Source of the DNA: Holosporales bacterium
GTDB lineage: Bacteria; Pseudomonadota; Alphaproteobacteria; UBA3830; JAIRWN01
Direction of reading: 5' to 3'
Assembly: GCA_031263535.1 (NCBI GenBank)
Contig: JAISFO010000030.1
Coordinates: forward strand, 1-46,136
DNA length: 46,136 nucleotides
Under the pieces are notes generated by a model. It searched no databases. It saw only the letters and a list, made by a program, of their open reading frames with translations, and was not told the DNA's origin. Within the stretch, counting starts at the first letter, position 1. Every line of letters starts with the position of its first letter. Positions 45,603 to 46,136 of the stretch are shown in pieces. The translations under genes were made by a program, and so were the position numbers.

Positions 45603-46136
45603 CTAGCTTGCCATCCGAACCAGTTGTCCAACGCTTAACCTAACTTCCACTGCTTGAAATAGAGATAAAAGATTAAGCTTTGACAGTTCATCCCCAGATT
45701 TCAAACCATAATTGCCTGGAGATAAATCTAATGTAAGCAACTGGGTGTCTGAAACGAACATAGTCTCCGGCCTCTCGTTTATAAGTAAAGGTACAGCCGT
45801 CAACTCTGATCTAGTCCAATTTTGGACATCTGTCGCGCACTCGACTTTAGTGACCAAGGGAAGACCAAATATTTCCTGATGAGAGAACGTTCTAGGTTTA
45901 TTGTAGAGGTCTACAACTGCTTGAAAGATTGATTTCAAATCAGGCGGACAACCTAGCTTCCCTACAGCCTCCTGCACTGATTCATCATTATTAAAATCTA
46001 CAATCGCTTGACTGTAGGCATCCGTTGCGCATTCGACCTTAGCGATCGAAGGAAGATCGAGTATCTCCTGATGAGAAAACGTTCTAGGTTTGTTGCAGCG
46101 ATCTACGACTGCTTGGCAGATTGATTTCACATCAGG
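45603..46136 (-). CDS. Repeat protein, 5' portion, partial at the window edge
   Basis: The frame is open to the right edge, so the true N-terminus is outside. Two 64-residue repeats are visible, each with KSI-(C or F)-QAVVD, NKPRTFSHQEI and KVECATD; one starts near 46136 and one near 45944 (192-bp period). They are followed by a segment with LLTLDLSPGNYGLKSG leading into the LRR part. The stop at 45603-45605 comes from a frame change near 45620-45650. No family name; the repeats look helical and may form a domain before the LRRs. Confidence 0.6.
   Translation of the reverse strand, partial: PDVKSICQAVVDRCNKPRTFSHQEILDLPSIAKVECATDAYSQAIVDFNNDESVQEAVGKLGCPPDLKSIFQAVVDLYNKPRTFSHQEIFGLPLVTKVECATDVQNWTRSELTAVPLLINERPETMFVSDTQLLTLDLSPGNYGLKSGDELSKLNLLSLFQAVEVRLSVGQLVRMAS
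45876..46136 (-). repeat. Tandem 192-bp coding repeat, partial
   Basis: The segments 45876-45944 and 46068-46136 are nearly identical with a 192-bp offset (64 codons), for example CGTTCTAGGTTT in both. More copies may lie to the right of the window. Confidence 0.75.

Noticed and set aside
1-46136. CRISPR arrays, rRNA genes, IS elements
   Set aside because: No regularly spaced short repeats, rRNA sequence or transposase-like frame were seen.

Overview
The window reads as chromosomal DNA of an alphaproteobacterium, probably a host-associated one. The evidence is the gene order of the ribosomal-protein cluster, the alphaproteobacterial type of SerC, RpoD and DnaG, a DMT-family carrier resembling rickettsial S-adenosylmethionine transporters, and large repeat-bearing secreted proteins at both edges. 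Holosporales or a related order is my best guess; this is inference, not a phylogenetic result.

Layout. (1) 1-3496 is a surface/secreted-protein region on the minus strand. It holds a partial repeat-bearing exported protein with an odd N-terminus made of in-frame leader copies, a small orphan protein, and an Asp-box beta-propeller protein broken exactly at a G8 tract. Two further long G/C homopolymers lie nearby. (2) 3497-13848 is an HK97-type phage or gene-transfer-agent-like structural module: portal, prohead protease, capsid, connector, head closure, tail terminator, two small or unknown genes, a large tail protein, further tail genes, a SleB-type endolysin and a putative holin. No terminase, tail tube, tape measure, integrase or repressor is visible. 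A host-type transporter on the opposite strand sits where tail tube and tape measure would be expected. (3) 13915-24040 carries housekeeping genes: serC, tRNA-Gly(TCC), dnaG, rpoD, clpX, hflK without hflC, a lipoprotein with a cysteine-peptidase-like C-terminus that is frameshifted near its end, secG and a GNAT acetyltransferase. (4) 24033-25172 is a DUF4143-type ATPase gene. (5) 25374-43143 is an unbroken str-S10-spc-alpha supercluster from rpsL to rplQ, behind a convincing sigma70-type promoter. It includes tuf, secY, a zinc-type adk and rpoA. (6) 43170-46136 is an accessory edge: an AT-rich TIGR04372-like glycosyltransferase gene, an overlapping SIS-domain (GmhA-like) gene, and a convergent repeat/LRR-like gene interrupted by a frameshift and running off the right end.

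How it fits together. The central part is the core information-processing machinery (primase, sigma70, translation, Sec export, ClpXP). The edges and the phage block are accessory and concern the cell surface, secretion and interaction. All three single frameshifts I could see lie in exported or repeat proteins, and none in the roughly 40 core and phage genes. That pattern fits phase variation or gene decay better than random sequence error, although the homopolymers also make sequencing error possible.
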